Part shown: one piece after another, positions 8,020 to 17,672 of the stretch
Layout: each line of letters starts with the position of its first letter
Position numbering within the stretch: the stretch's first letter is position 1
Source: JACPUX01 sp964517465
GTDB taxonomy: Bacteria; Pseudomonadota; Gammaproteobacteria; Burkholderiales; Casimicrobiaceae
Length of the DNA: 64,000 bases
Assembly: GCA_964517465.1 (NCBI GenBank)
Contig: CAZFEK010000015.1
Coordinates: forward strand, 1 to 64,000
Direction of reading: 5' to 3'
Notes under the pieces: model-generated
Told to the model about the DNA's origin: nothing
The model's input: the letters and a program-made list of their open reading frames with translations, nothing else
Databases searched by the model: none
Program-made: the position numbers and the translations under genes

Positions 8020-9263
8020 CCCCACCCTTGCCGGCGAAACACTGGCTCGCCTACGGCGCCTTGGGGCTGCCTCTGGCGATGGCCGCATTGCCGGTGTACG
8101 TGCATGTGCCGCGGCTCTACGCCGACGAGGTGGGCCTCAATCTCGCGCTTTTGGGTTTGATTTTGCTCGTCGCCCGTTTCGCCGACGCCGGGCTCGATCC
8201 GCTCCTGGGCTGGTGGAGCGATCGTCGGCACGCTCGCCGCGGCATGATTCTGCTGGCGCTGCCGTTCTTGGCGCTCGGCATGCTTGCCTTGATGCATCCG
8301 CCCGAGCAATTCGCTGCGGCGTGGCTGGCGGGGGCTTTGGTGCTCACCTACTTCGGCTTCAGTCTCGCCACCGTTGCGCTGCAAGCCTGGGGCGCGGAGC
8401 TGGGTCGTTGCCCCGGTGAGCGCACCCTGCTTACCGCGAGCCGCGAAGGCTTCGGTCTGGTTGGTGTGGTGGCGGCGTCGGTTTTGCCCGGTTTGCTGGC
8501 ACTCGAATTGGGTCTGGGCCTGGCCCGCCTTTCTTGGCTGTTCGTGTTCCTGTTGGTGCTGCTGGCCGCGGTGACCCTCCTGGGCACGCCGCGGCGGCTG
8601 ATCGAAAGCGGCGGCACCGCTGACAGCACGGCGCCGCCGCAAGCAGCTTTGCGCGACCCCGCTTTCCGCCGGCTGCTCTGGGTTTATGTGGCCAGTGGCA
8701 TCGCTGCGGCGCTACCGGCGACGCTGGTGCTTTTTTTCGTCGCCGATGTCTTGCGCGCGGAATCCTGGAGCGGCCTTTTCCTGGCCGTCTACTTTATCGC
8801 CGGCGCGCTGGGTTTGCCGATCTGGGTACGGGTGGCGCGGCGCATCGGCCGGGTAGGCGCCTGGATCGCCGGCATGCTGCTCTCCGTCCTGGCCTTCGTT
8901 GGGGCGTTTGCGCTCGGGCCGGGTGACACCACCGCCTTCGCCCTCATCTGCCTGGTTTCCGGTTTTGCGCTGGGCGCTGACCTCGCGTTGCCTGCCGCAC
9001 TGCTTGCCGATCTGGCGCAGCGCGAAAGCCGCAGCACCGAGGCTGGTGGCTATTTCGGCTGGTGGGGCCTGGTCACCAAAGTGAATCTTGCCTTGGCCGC
9101 GGGCATCGGTTTGCCGCTTCTGGCCGTGCTTGGCTATCGACCCGGCGAAGCCGGCGGCGAAGCGGCGCTCGGGGCGGTGTATTGCCTCATCCCGGTGCTG
9201 TTCAAAATCCTGTCCGCGGCGCTCGCCTGGCGCTGGCGGCAATCTCTGGAGAATGCGCAATGA
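8016..9263 (+). CDS. MFS transporter (MFS_2/GPH-like)
   Basis: 415 residues from GTG 8016, which overlaps the preceding stop (GTGA). About twelve hydrophobic segments are visible, and the loop between helices 2 and 3 reads DPLLGWWSDRRHARRG, close to the signature of the glycoside-pentoside-hexuronide symporter group. It belongs to the inner membrane. Members encoded in lipid-modification clusters of this kind have no defined substrate. It could move a lipid precursor or product. Confidence 0.78.
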   Translation: MTPPLPAKHWLAYGALGLPLAMAALPVYVHVPRLYADEVGLNLALLGLILLVARFADAGLDPLLGWWSDRRHARRGMILLALPFLALGMLALMHPPEQFAAAWLAGALVLTYFGFSLATVALQAWGAELGRCPGERTLLTASREGFGLVGVVAASVLPGLLALELGLGLARLSWLFVFLLVLLAAVTLLGTPRRLIESGGTADSTAPPQAALRDPAFRRLLWVYVASGIAAALPATLVLFFVADVLRAESWSGLFLAVYFIAGALGLPIWVRVARRIGRVGAWIAGMLLSVLAFVGAFALGPGDTTAFALICLVSGFALGADLALPAALLADLAQRESRSTEAGGYFGWWGLVTKVNLALAAGIGLPLLAVLGYRPGEAGGEAALGAVYCLIPVLFKILSAALAWRWRQSLENAQ

Positions 9264-9781
9264 AAACGGCTTTCGTGTTCGCACTCACCCTGGCCTTGTC
9301 CGCATGTGCCGGGGTGCCGGTGGAGAAATACCGCCAGGAGCAACCGCAACTCGACTTGGCACGCTACTTCGACGGAACCATCGACGCTTGGGGCATGTTT
9401 CAGAACCGCTCGGGCGAGGTGATCAAGCGCTTTCACGTGGTCATCGAGGCGCGCTGGCAAGGCGACACCGGCACCCTGGACGAGAAGTTTCGGTGGTCCG
9501 ACGGCAGCGAATCGCGCCGGATCTGGACCATCGTGCGCGAGGCGCCGGGACGCTACCGCGGCAGCGCCGATGACGTGATCGGCACCGCGTTGGGCGAAGC
9601 TGCGGGTAATGCTTTGCGCTGGCGTTACGTGCTGGCGCTGCCGGTGGACGGCAAAACCTATCAGGTCGATTTCGACGACTGGATGTTCTTGATGGATGAG
9701 CAGGTGATGCTCAACCGTTCGGTGATGTCCAAATGGGGCTTTCGCTTGGGCGAAGTCACGCTGTCTTTTCGCAAACGATGA
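9260..9781 (+). CDS. DUF3833 lipoprotein
   Basis: 173 residues; ATG 9260 overlaps the preceding stop. The N-terminus is a lipoprotein signal with lipobox LSAC (Cys17). The body carries the DUF3833 pattern: LARYFDGTIDAWGMFQNRSG, later FDDWMFLMDEQVMLNRSVM and a C-terminal GEVTLSFRK. DUF3833 proteins resemble lipid-binding beta-barrels and recur in this operon type. It is likely anchored in the inner or outer membrane. Function is inferred from context only. Confidence 0.8.
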   Translation: MKTAFVFALTLALSACAGVPVEKYRQEQPQLDLARYFDGTIDAWGMFQNRSGEVIKRFHVVIEARWQGDTGTLDEKFRWSDGSESRRIWTIVREAPGRYRGSADDVIGTALGEAAGNALRWRYVLALPVDGKTYQVDFDDWMFLMDEQVMLNRSVMSKWGFRLGEVTLSFRKR

Positions 9782-10545
9782 ACACCCCGATAGGCGATTG
9801 GCGCCAGCAACGCATCTGGCTTCTGGGCGCATCGAGCGGTATCGGGGAAGCGCTGGCCCGTGCCCTGGCAGCACGCGGGGCGCGGGTGGCGCTCTCGGCG
9901 CGGCGGGTGGAACGCCTCGATGCGCTTGCCCGGGAATTGCCCAACACCCTGGCGCTGCCCTGTGATGCCGCCGATCCGCCGGCCCTCGCATTGGCCGCGG
10001 AGAAGTTGCTGGCCGCCTGGGGCGGTGTCGATTTGGCGATTTATCTGGCCGGCGACTACCAGCCCATGCGCGCTTGGGACTATGACCACGGCGTGGCGGA
10101 GCGCCTCCTGGCCGTCAACCTCCTGGGGGCGATGGCTTTTGCGGCGGCGCTCACGCCCATCTTTTTGCGGCAGGGACGCGGGCAGATCGCTTTCGTTTCC
10201 AGCGTCGCCGGATATCGCGGTTTGCCCAAGGCTTTGGCTTACGGACCCAGCAAAGCGGCACTGGGCAATTTCGCCGAGGCGCTTTATCTCGACCTCGCGC
10301 CACGCGGCCTAGGGGTGCGGCTGATCAATCCGGGTTTCGTTGCCACGCCGCTCACCGCGAAAAATGACTTCGCCATGCCAGCCCTCATTACGCCCGAACA
10401 GGCGGCGGAAGAAATTCTGCACGGCCTGGCCGGCAGCGCTTTCGAGATCCACTTCCCCAAGCGCTTCACGCGCTGGTTGAAGCTCCTGCGCCTGCTGCCC
10501 TACCGGCTCTATTTTCCGCTGGTGCGCCGCTTCACCGGCGCTTGA
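9778..10545 (+). CDS. Short-chain dehydrogenase/reductase
   Basis: 255 residues; ATG 9778 overlaps the DUF3833 stop (ATGA). It has the classical SDR cofactor motif GASSGIGEALARAL at about residues 18-31, the catalytic Ser in FVSSVAGYRG and the Y-x3-K pair in AYGPSKAALGNF. Arg residues after the second strand (LSARRVERL) suggest NADP preference. It probably acts on an acyl or ketone intermediate of the operon's pathway. The substrate is unknown. Confidence 0.82.
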   Translation: MNTPIGDWRQQRIWLLGASSGIGEALARALAARGARVALSARRVERLDALARELPNTLALPCDAADPPALALAAEKLLAAWGGVDLAIYLAGDYQPMRAWDYDHGVAERLLAVNLLGAMAFAAALTPIFLRQGRGQIAFVSSVAGYRGLPKALAYGPSKAALGNFAEALYLDLAPRGLGVRLINPGFVATPLTAKNDFAMPALITPEQAAEEILHGLAGSAFEIHFPKRFTRWLKLLRLLPYRLYFPLVRRFTGA

Positions 10546-10553
10546 CCATCGAC

Positions 10554-11045
10554 ATGCCGATCGCTCACCCCAGCCCCACCATGCCGCAACTCGATGCCCT
10601 CGTCGCCTTCTTTGAACACCTCGGGCCCAACGACCTCGAACGCTTCGCCGAATTCTACGCCGAGGACGCCTATTTCAAAGACCCATTCAACGAGCTGCAC
10701 GGCGTGGCTGCTATCACGAAGGTCTTCGCCCACATGTTCGAGACCGTCGAAGCGCCGCGTTTTCGCATCACCGAGCGCTTTCCCAGCGAAGATGGCGCGA
10801 TGCTGCTGTGGACTTTTCATTTCCTAATGCGCGGACGGCCGCAGACCATCACCGGTGCCAGCCATCTGCGCTTCGATGCGTCCGGCAAAGTCAATTTCCA
10901 TCGTGACTATTGGGATGCTGCGGAAGAGCTGTATGAAAAGCTGCCGATGCTGGGTGCTCTGTTGCGGGTACTGAAAAGGCGGTTGAGGGTGGCGGCCAGC
11001 GAACAGCCTCGGCGATCATTGGTCCCTTCGAATCATCCTCGCTGA
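10554..11045 (+). CDS. SnoaL/NTF2-like protein
   Basis: 163 residues from ATG 10554; a TTG at 10542 that overlaps the SDR stop is an alternative start. Residues 9-120 fit the NTF2-like cone fold: LERFAEFYAEDAYFKDPFNELHG, then FLMRGRPQTITGASHLRFD and NFHRDYWDAAEELYEKLP. Members are small cyclases, isomerases or binding proteins. It is the last gene of the light-regulated operon. The basic C-terminal tail beyond residue 140 looks unstructured. Confidence 0.75.
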   Translation: MPIAHPSPTMPQLDALVAFFEHLGPNDLERFAEFYAEDAYFKDPFNELHGVAAITKVFAHMFETVEAPRFRITERFPSEDGAMLLWTFHFLMRGRPQTITGASHLRFDASGKVNFHRDYWDAAEELYEKLPMLGALLRVLKRRLRVAASEQPRRSLVPSNHPR

Positions 11046-11291
11046 ATGGCGCGATCAAACCTGCTAGCCGGCGCGCCGGGAGCCGGACCAACCGCGGAGG
11101 TCAATTCAAGCCGCCAAGTGACCCTCATCCCGGTGGCAGGCAGCCGAGCGCAGAACCGTTTCCGCACACCAAGAGGCAGCTCGGCGCAGTGGTCTGACAC
11201 AGGTTTCCGTCGAACCGTCGTGGCGCGACCGATTTCACGTGACTCGCGGGTCGGTTTTTCGCTTGATCCAAGCGCGCCAAACTATGCGAGC

Positions 11292-11969
11292 TCAGGGACT
11301 CGCTTTGGCAACGAACGGCGTTGTCTTGCCCTCAGGGATCGTAAGAAAACGTCTTGCAATCGGGATTTTCTGGGCAGCTTCGGGGCACTTGGCCCGCGCA
11401 GCGTCGGTCTCAGCGTTCCTTGATTCGGACAGGAGCATCATTCCGGGAGCAGGAAGTGGCATCCCAAAAAAGTTTCGTCCCTTTTCAGTCGTCACACGGA
11501 TGGTCCCGATGTCCACTACCTCGCCAGGTTTGACCACGAATCGAATGGAAAAGTAGTCGTCACTCCGAAGGGAATAGCCGCTTCCGCCGCGAGCAAAGTT
11601 GAAAAAGCCAATGGAGTAGAACTCGAAATCGCCCGGCGGGAGTGCAATGCAGAAGTGAAAGCCCTTGTGGCCTTCTACAGCGTTTACATAGTCGTGCGTC
11701 GTATCGTGTCCAAACACCGATCCATAGGTCCAATAGAGTGCATTGTGGAGCGCATGGTCCGTCGCCATCCGGTACTCTGCGGAGATGGAATTGAAAACCT
11801 GGCCACATTGGTCGCCGTGCATCACGCAGCTTATTGAGTAGGTACCAACAACGTAGCCGCGCTGGGCCTCCGGCACCATGTCCAATCGACTCTTGAGCCG
11901 ACTGGGTCCCCCCGCGCAGGAAGCCAGGAGCAGGCTCACGACGAGAAGGACAATGGTCTTAGCATACAT
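11292..11969 (-). CDS. Lipoprotein of unknown function
   Basis: 225 residues. The N-terminal signal ends in the lipobox LASC (Cys18). The body includes GYVVGTYSISCVMHGDQC, FHFCIALPPGDFEFYS and VVKPGEVVDIGTIRVTTE, which suggests a beta-rich fold such as a carboxypeptidase-regulatory-like or transthyretin-like sandwich. I do not recognise a named family. It follows the large RCC1-repeat gene by 15 bp on the same strand and is likely cotranscribed. The DNA of both genes is visibly less GC-rich than the neighbours, which suggests joint acquisition. Confidence 0.65.
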   Translation of the reverse strand: MYAKTIVLLVVSLLLASCAGGPSRLKSRLDMVPEAQRGYVVGTYSISCVMHGDQCGQVFNSISAEYRMATDHALHNALYWTYGSVFGHDTTHDYVNAVEGHKGFHFCIALPPGDFEFYSIGFFNFARGGSGYSLRSDDYFSIRFVVKPGEVVDIGTIRVTTEKGRNFFGMPLPAPGMMLLSESRNAETDAARAKCPEAAQKIPIARRFLTIPEGKTTPFVAKASP

Positions 11970-11984
11970 TGGTTGGCACTCCGG

Positions 11985-14900
11985 CTACATCTTGGGTATC
12001 GTAATGATCGGCGCGTTGGAAATCGAGGCGTTGTCGACAAACACGTTGTCGCCCGCTGAATATACAGTGACCCTTTCTGCGCCTGGCCCAGTCGGATACT
12101 GATGGACCGCGCGAGTTCTACTGCCCACGATGGCGCTGCGCGTCAACAAGATGGATGCGGCGCCGCCTGAGAACGACGTCGCAGAAACGCCCGTTCCTCC
12201 GCCCACGATTCGCGATTCACGGACGCGGGCACGCGAGGCTCTCGATCCATATTGCGCGTACACGTTCAAACCTGTCGAGCTGCCGCTAATCTGCGTCTTG
12301 GTAACGCTTGCCGTCGTTTCCTTCGATGAATAGCCTTGGCCAAGGATGTAGATTCCAGTCGTATTGCCGAAAAGCCTCGCCCCGACGACTTCCAGCGACG
12401 CGCCATCCTTGCCCGTAATGCCAGCTTGTGAGTTTCGCACCACGGTGTCGATAACCCTCAGGCTGCCGCCGTCTGCAAGAACCCCCGCCTCTTTGAACCC
12501 CTCCAATGAGCAGTTCTCTACCGACGCGGTAACACCGGGGCCTATGGCAATTCCCTTAGTCCCGCTCGCCTCAGCGCCCCCCCGCAAATGTAGGCCACGC
12601 AGCACGACGCGCTGGCCTTCGGTGTTGGCAACAACCCCGCTGCCGGACGATACGGAAATCGCGGCCGATACTCCGGGCGGTGCTAACACGGTCACCGATT
12701 TGGTCAAGGTGAACGGCGGGTATTCCCCCGATTCCGCAAAAATCACTTCGCCCCCGTGGTGAAGCACCGTTTCCGCCACCGTGGCACTGGCGCAGGGCGC
12801 CGACGAAGGACATCCGACCCCGGCATTGGCGTCGGTGCCCTTGGGCGAAACAAACGCACGCTGAACCTTTGCCGCAATCGCCGCAAACACCGCGTTGGAG
12901 ATCAGCGACTCGCCGCTCCAGCCAACGGCGTTGTGCGAAGCCGCGGTGCATTCATAAAGCACGCCGTTGGTCAGCCCCGTCACCACGATGGGCGACGATA
13001 GTCCCGTTGCCGAAATGCCGCCTGGCTCACAGGTGACACGGTAGGCGTCGATAGCTGCCCCGCCGTCATAGCTTGGCAGATCAAAGGTGAGACTCACACT
13101 CCCATCACCCGGGCTCAGGGTACCTACGCTTGGTTGGTTGGGGTAGGTCGCTGAAATCACCACATAGGTCGGGTATCGAACCCTGCCGCCGCCAGTTCCA
13201 TCGCCCAGTTGGCCAAAATCGTTGTATCCCCAACAATAGGCTTGTGAATCCAGGCCGACGGCACAAGCGACCGCCCCACCAACGGAAACCGAAGCGCTGC
13301 CGCTTTCGAGGCCGACAACCCGCGATGGCGTCCTGCGCCCGTAGAGAAGTCCATCACCGCCGTCGCCGAGATCGTTCTTTCCCCAGCACTTGGCCGTTGC
13401 ATGTGCGTCGATGGCGCAGGTGACATCGCCTTTGGTGCTCAGATCGCGAAATCCAGCCGTCGCCCGATAGACGTCCACGGGCACCAGGCTGTTCAGTTCG
13501 CTTCGATCGCCCAACTGCCCCCATTCATTGTGGCCCCAGCACTTGACTCCGCCCACGGCCGTCAGCGCGCAGCTATGCAGGTTGCCCGCAGCAACTTTGA
13601 TCGCCTCCCCGCCTAGTCCCATTACCTGGACGGGCAACGCGCTGTTTAACGTGCTCCCGTTGCCCAATTTCCCAAAATTGTTGGCCCCCCAGCACCAGAT
13701 AGCACCAGTCACCAGCACCGCGCAACTATGACTACTTGCAGCAAGCGCCGATACCGGAGCCGGCAAGCCCACAACATCGACCGGTGTAGACCGATGTGTG
13801 TTCGTGCCGTCCCCTAGTTCGCCTGCAAAATTCGAGCCCCAGCATTTCGCACCTCCGCCAAGGAGTAAGGCGCAGGAATGGGCGTTACCACTAACCAATG
13901 CGATCACGCCAGCCCCCAGCCCAATAACATCAACCGGCGTAGGACTGCCCGTGGTCGTGCCATTACCGAGTTCGCCGTAGGAGTTTGAACCCCAGCACTT
14001 GACTCCGCCAAGCGTCGTCAACGCGCAACTGTGTGAGGTACCCGACACGACCGAACTCACGCCCGTGCTGAGCCCCAGCACGTCCGCCGGTTCTGGTTCG
14101 TCGTTGGCGCTCCCGGTGCCGAGCCTGCCTGAGTAATTGCTGCCCCAACACTTGGCTCCGCCCGCATTCGTGACGGCGCATACATGGGACGACCCAGGGG
14201 AAATCCTACTAACCCCGGAGGCAAGCCCTACGACCGCCAGCGGCGTATTGCGCTTCCATGCACCGCCGCTGCCAAGCTGCCCAGCATCATTGCGCCCCCA
14301 GCATTTCAGCTTGCCGCTTTCGACCCGTGCACAACTCCCATCACCACCGGTCGCCAAAGCAATGGCTCCGGTACCCAGCGCGCTCACATCTTGTGGTAGG
14401 TAGGCGGAGTAGGTCAGACTGCCATCACCCATCTGGCCATAGAAGTTGCTTCCCCAGCACTTGACCGCACCGGAATCGAGCAACGCACAAGTGTGGTCGG
14501 CCGCCGCGGCGACACGCGCAACTCCGCTCGCCAGCCCAAAAACCGAAGTTGGTGAATACTGGGTCCACCCCGAGCCGTTGCCAATTTGACCGTAATAGTT
14601 GTATCCCCAGCATTTCGCGGCTCCGCCAACCAACACGGCGCAAGTATGCTCCCCGCCTGCGGTAATTGACGCAGCTACACCTCCTAGGTTAACGACATCC
14701 GTCGGCGTCGGTCGATTTGCCGTGGTTCCGTCTCCCAGGCGCCCAAATTCGTTTTTGCCCCAGCACTTCACGCCTCCGCCAGACAGCAGCGCGCAAGTGT
14801 GGTGGTAGCCGGCGGTAACCTGTACCACGCCGCTCGACAACCCCAGCACATCAACCGGCACTGCGTTGATGACACCACTGTTCCCATCCCCTAACTGCCC

Positions 14901-15461
14901 CCAACCGTTGCTCCCCCAGCACTTCAGGCCACTGGTCGGAGAAAGCGCGCAACTGTGGTAGGCGCCCAAGGCGATTTGGGTAATGTCGCTCGGCAAGCCC
15001 TGCGGGGCGATCGGAACAAACGAAGAGGACAATGCCGCCACACCCAGCTGACCGGAATCATTGGAACCCCAACATCTCACCTGGCCCCCACCAAGCAGCG
15101 CGCAGGAGTGCATCATGCCCGTAGCGATCTGGACAACGGGCACGTCGAGACCAATTACGTCGACCGGCCACAACCGAACGCCCTCTTGACCATTGCCCAA
15201 ACGACCCGACTGTCCGTTCCCCCAGCACTTCACACCACCAACCGACGTAATGGCACAGGTATGTTCGTAGCCAAGCGAAACCGACTGAACACCCTCAAGG
15301 GGAACGGGTACAGGTACCGCTTGAGCATCCCTTGTCGCGAGCGGGAACGCGCATCCCAAACCGAGCGCAAGGCCGAGCAGATTTCTCAGCGCCGCGAAAA
15401 CTCCGTTTTCCGCTTGGCGCCACAATCGGCTCCCACCAAATGAGTGGTCTGGGAAATTCAC
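11985..15461 (-). CDS. Exported RCC1-repeat / FN3 / beta-helix protein
   Basis: 1158 residues from GTG 15459-15461 with a strong GGGAGG 8 nt upstream. A hydrophobic stretch at residues 24-48 (LLGLALGLGCAFPLATRDAQA) acts as a signal peptide behind a long n-region. About 14 RCC1-type repeats of 50 residues follow, each with the pattern HxCAL...KCWGxNxxGQLGDG, giving two or more RCC1 propellers with a conserved Cys pair per blade. Then come an FN3-like domain (PNQPSVGTLSPGDGSVSL) and a right-handed beta-helix of about 290 residues. The protein is probably secreted or on the surface. Its partner and function are unknown. Confidence 0.85.
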   Translation of the reverse strand: MNFPDHSFGGSRLWRQAENGVFAALRNLLGLALGLGCAFPLATRDAQAVPVPVPLEGVQSVSLGYEHTCAITSVGGVKCWGNGQSGRLGNGQEGVRLWPVDVIGLDVPVVQIATGMMHSCALLGGGQVRCWGSNDSGQLGVAALSSSFVPIAPQGLPSDITQIALGAYHSCALSPTSGLKCWGSNGWGQLGDGNSGVINAVPVDVLGLSSGVVQVTAGYHHTCALLSGGGVKCWGKNEFGRLGDGTTANRPTPTDVVNLGGVAASITAGGEHTCAVLVGGAAKCWGYNYYGQIGNGSGWTQYSPTSVFGLASGVARVAAAADHTCALLDSGAVKCWGSNFYGQMGDGSLTYSAYLPQDVSALGTGAIALATGGDGSCARVESGKLKCWGRNDAGQLGSGGAWKRNTPLAVVGLASGVSRISPGSSHVCAVTNAGGAKCWGSNYSGRLGTGSANDEPEPADVLGLSTGVSSVVSGTSHSCALTTLGGVKCWGSNSYGELGNGTTTGSPTPVDVIGLGAGVIALVSGNAHSCALLLGGGAKCWGSNFAGELGDGTNTHRSTPVDVVGLPAPVSALAASSHSCAVLVTGAIWCWGANNFGKLGNGSTLNSALPVQVMGLGGEAIKVAAGNLHSCALTAVGGVKCWGHNEWGQLGDRSELNSLVPVDVYRATAGFRDLSTKGDVTCAIDAHATAKCWGKNDLGDGGDGLLYGRRTPSRVVGLESGSASVSVGGAVACAVGLDSQAYCWGYNDFGQLGDGTGGGRVRYPTYVVISATYPNQPSVGTLSPGDGSVSLTFDLPSYDGGAAIDAYRVTCEPGGISATGLSSPIVVTGLTNGVLYECTAASHNAVGWSGESLISNAVFAAIAAKVQRAFVSPKGTDANAGVGCPSSAPCASATVAETVLHHGGEVIFAESGEYPPFTLTKSVTVLAPPGVSAAISVSSGSGVVANTEGQRVVLRGLHLRGGAEASGTKGIAIGPGVTASVENCSLEGFKEAGVLADGGSLRVIDTVVRNSQAGITGKDGASLEVVGARLFGNTTGIYILGQGYSSKETTASVTKTQISGSSTGLNVYAQYGSRASRARVRESRIVGGGTGVSATSFSGGAASILLTRSAIVGSRTRAVHQYPTGPGAERVTVYSAGDNVFVDNASISNAPIITIPKM

Positions 15462-15892
15462 GTTTGTTCCTCCCTAAAAGCCCATAGCCCGCTGCATGAG
15501 TCAAGAGCGGCGCCCCCAAGAAAAGAGAATTTCCGCAGGCTTGGTCGACCGCTTGGCCGTCGTTGGACTTTAGCTAGCGGCCGCTCACCGGTTCACCTGG
15601 CAAGCAATCGACTCAATGGACACACATCACTTCACAAAGGGCACCCGCAACAGCGTCGCGTGATATTACACGATCACTCCCGCTTTCGGGTACCCTCCGA
15701 ACCGTTCGCGCGACTCGACCGGTTGAATCGTTTGCGGAATATCACCCGGCAAACCGCCTCATCAGCGCGATACGGATTTTCGGGTAGCGCGGCCGCGGCA
15801 GTATGGTTTACGCTCTCCGCAGGCGCTCACACCAAGACAGTGCGGCGCGAGACTTTTTTTGCTTCAAACGGTCGCCAAACGAGATCGCAAAC
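15462..15892. other. Divergent intergenic region, 431 bp
   Basis: This region separates the RCC1-repeat gene (leftward) from adenine deaminase (rightward). I see the GGGAGG ribosome site of the RCC1 gene near 15469-15474. No convincing gene, tRNA or strong promoter match is visible. It is less GC-rich than its surroundings, like the RCC1 island. In-frame codons upstream of 15893 encode nothing resembling the adenine deaminase family. Confidence 0.5.
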
Positions 15893-17596
15893 ATGTTGTT
15901 GCCCTCAGACTTCAGTGTTTTCTCCGGTCGCCTGCAAGTCAACCGCATCGACCTCGCAAGGTCGACGATTTCCGCCGGCCAGATCGAATGGCAGGATGGT
16001 CGCATCACCGCCTGGCACGAAAGCGGCCCCGCGGATCCGGCCCTGCCCTATCTCGCGCCCGGCCTCATCGATGCGCACGTGCATATCGAAAGCAGCCTCC
16101 TGCCGCCGAGCGAATTTGCGCGTCTGGCCGTTCGCCACGGCAGCATCGCCACGATCTCGGATCCGCATGAAATCGCCAACGTGCTGGGCCTGGAGGGCAT
16201 GCGCTTCATGCTCGAGGATGCGGCCGCCACGCCGTTTCACTTTCTCTTCGGCGCACCCAGTTGCGTGCCCGCCACAACCTTTGAATCGGCGGGTGCCAGG
16301 CTCGGCGCAGGCGAGATCGAAAAACTTCTCGACACCCCGGGCATTGGTTATCTTTCCGAGGTGATGAATTTCCCCGGCGTCTTGAACGCGGAGCCCGCGG
16401 TCATGGCGAAAATCGCCGCGGCCCGGAATCGCCGCCGGCCCATCGATGGCCATGCGCCGGGACTCCAGGGCGAGGCGGCAGGGCGCTACGCTGCCGCCGG
16501 CATCACCACCGACCACGAGTGTGTGAGCCTCGCCGAAGCGCAAGACAAGCTCGCGGCGGGCATGAAGATTCTGCTGCGCGAGGGCTCGGCCGCCAGGGAC
16601 TTCGAAGCGCTGCATCCCTTGCTCACGAGTCACCCGGGCCAGCTGATGTTCTGCACCGACGATTGCCACCCCGATGATCTGGCGGTGGGTCACATCAACC
16701 GGATGGTGGCCCGCGCCGTGGCCCAAGGTCACGATCTTTTTACGGTGCTGCGCGCCGCCAGTCAGACGCCGCAAGCGCACTATGGCTGGAACTTGGGACT
16801 GCTGGCCCCAGGGGATGCCATGAACGCGGTGCTCTTTGCCGATCTGCATCATTTTGATGTGCTGGCCACCTGGCTCGATGGCCAGCTCGTTGCCGAACGC
16901 GGGCAGTGTTTGCTGCCCCACCGGCCGGCGCGAACCGTCAACCGCTTTGCCGCGCGGCCCATCCAGCCCGGCGAGTTGCGCCTTGGCGCGCCCCTGGGTG
17001 CGGATTTCGCTGATTGCCAGGTGATCGGCGCCGCTGACGGAGAACTCCTCACTCGCCGAATCTTGTTGCGCTTGCCTTGCCTCGGGGGCTTGGTGGCACC
17101 CCGCCCCAGCGAGGATGTGTTGTTGCTCGCGGTGGCCAATCGCTATGAGGCCCGTACACCGGCGGTGGCTTTGATCCGGGGCTTCGGTTTGCAACAAGGT
17201 GCGCTGGCTTCCAGCGTGGCGCACGATTCACACAACGTCATCGGCGTAGGCTGCGATGCCGAGGCGCTCGCTCGGGCCATGAACGCGGTGATCGAATCGC
17301 GCGGCGGCCTGGCGGTGGTGAGCGGCCAGCACCTGGAGCTGCTGCCGCTACCCATTGCCGGCCTGATGAGCGACCAACCCGGTGAGGCCGTGGCGGAAGC
17401 TTACGCGCGCCTCAATCGTTACGCCAAGGAGCACTTGGGCAGCCCGCTGCGCGCCCCCTTCATGACGCTGTCTTTCATGGCGCTTTTGGTCATTCCCGAA
17501 CTCAAGCTGAGCGACCAGGGACTTTTCGACGGCAAACGTTTCGCCTTCACCCAAGTCGCCATCGATGATTCGGTACCCCCAACCCCGCCGGCGTAA
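15893..17596 (+). CDS. ade: Adenine deaminase
   Basis: 567 residues, the usual size for the Ade family; the start at ATG 15893 removes a non-homologous N-terminal extension. It belongs to the amidohydrolase superfamily: metal-binding PGLIDAHVHIESS at about residue 60, SDPHEIANVLG, the DGHAPGL histidine, TTDHECVS, and FCTDDCHPDDL. The C-terminal half contains the Ade-specific VAHDSHNVIGVG. It deaminates adenine to hypoxanthine for purine salvage or nitrogen release and is cytoplasmic. Neighbours are unrelated, so it appears to be a single-gene unit. Confidence 0.92.
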   Translation: MLLPSDFSVFSGRLQVNRIDLARSTISAGQIEWQDGRITAWHESGPADPALPYLAPGLIDAHVHIESSLLPPSEFARLAVRHGSIATISDPHEIANVLGLEGMRFMLEDAAATPFHFLFGAPSCVPATTFESAGARLGAGEIEKLLDTPGIGYLSEVMNFPGVLNAEPAVMAKIAAARNRRRPIDGHAPGLQGEAAGRYAAAGITTDHECVSLAEAQDKLAAGMKILLREGSAARDFEALHPLLTSHPGQLMFCTDDCHPDDLAVGHINRMVARAVAQGHDLFTVLRAASQTPQAHYGWNLGLLAPGDAMNAVLFADLHHFDVLATWLDGQLVAERGQCLLPHRPARTVNRFAARPIQPGELRLGAPLGADFADCQVIGAADGELLTRRILLRLPCLGGLVAPRPSEDVLLLAVANRYEARTPAVALIRGFGLQQGALASSVAHDSHNVIGVGCDAEALARAMNAVIESRGGLAVVSGQHLELLPLPIAGLMSDQPGEAVAEAYARLNRYAKEHLGSPLRAPFMTLSFMALLVIPELKLSDQGLFDGKRFAFTQVAIDDSVPPTPPA

Positions 17597-17603
17597 TGGC
17601 CGT

Positions 17604-17632
17604 TTGACCCGCGGTTGACGCGCCACGATAAT
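17604..17632 (+). promoter_or_regulatory. Sigma70-type promoter
   Basis: TTGACC at 17604-17609, a 17-bp spacer and GATAAT at 17627-17632. It would start transcription near 17640, about 33 bp ahead of the small membrane protein gene at 17673. Confidence 0.6.
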
Positions 17633-17672
17633 CGAGTGCGTAAGGAGAAAAGAGGCGAAGGGGAATTCGACC

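Noticed and set aside
12000..15300. Repeated DNA blocks that could suggest a repeat array or CRISPR
   Set aside because: The periodicity is about 150 bp and reflects protein repeats (HxCAL...KCWG) with many silent differences; there are no constant repeats with unique spacers.
15444..16364. 306-codon plus-strand frame overlapping the start of ade
   Set aside because: It is out of frame with the clear adenine deaminase coding sequence and has no recognisable domain.
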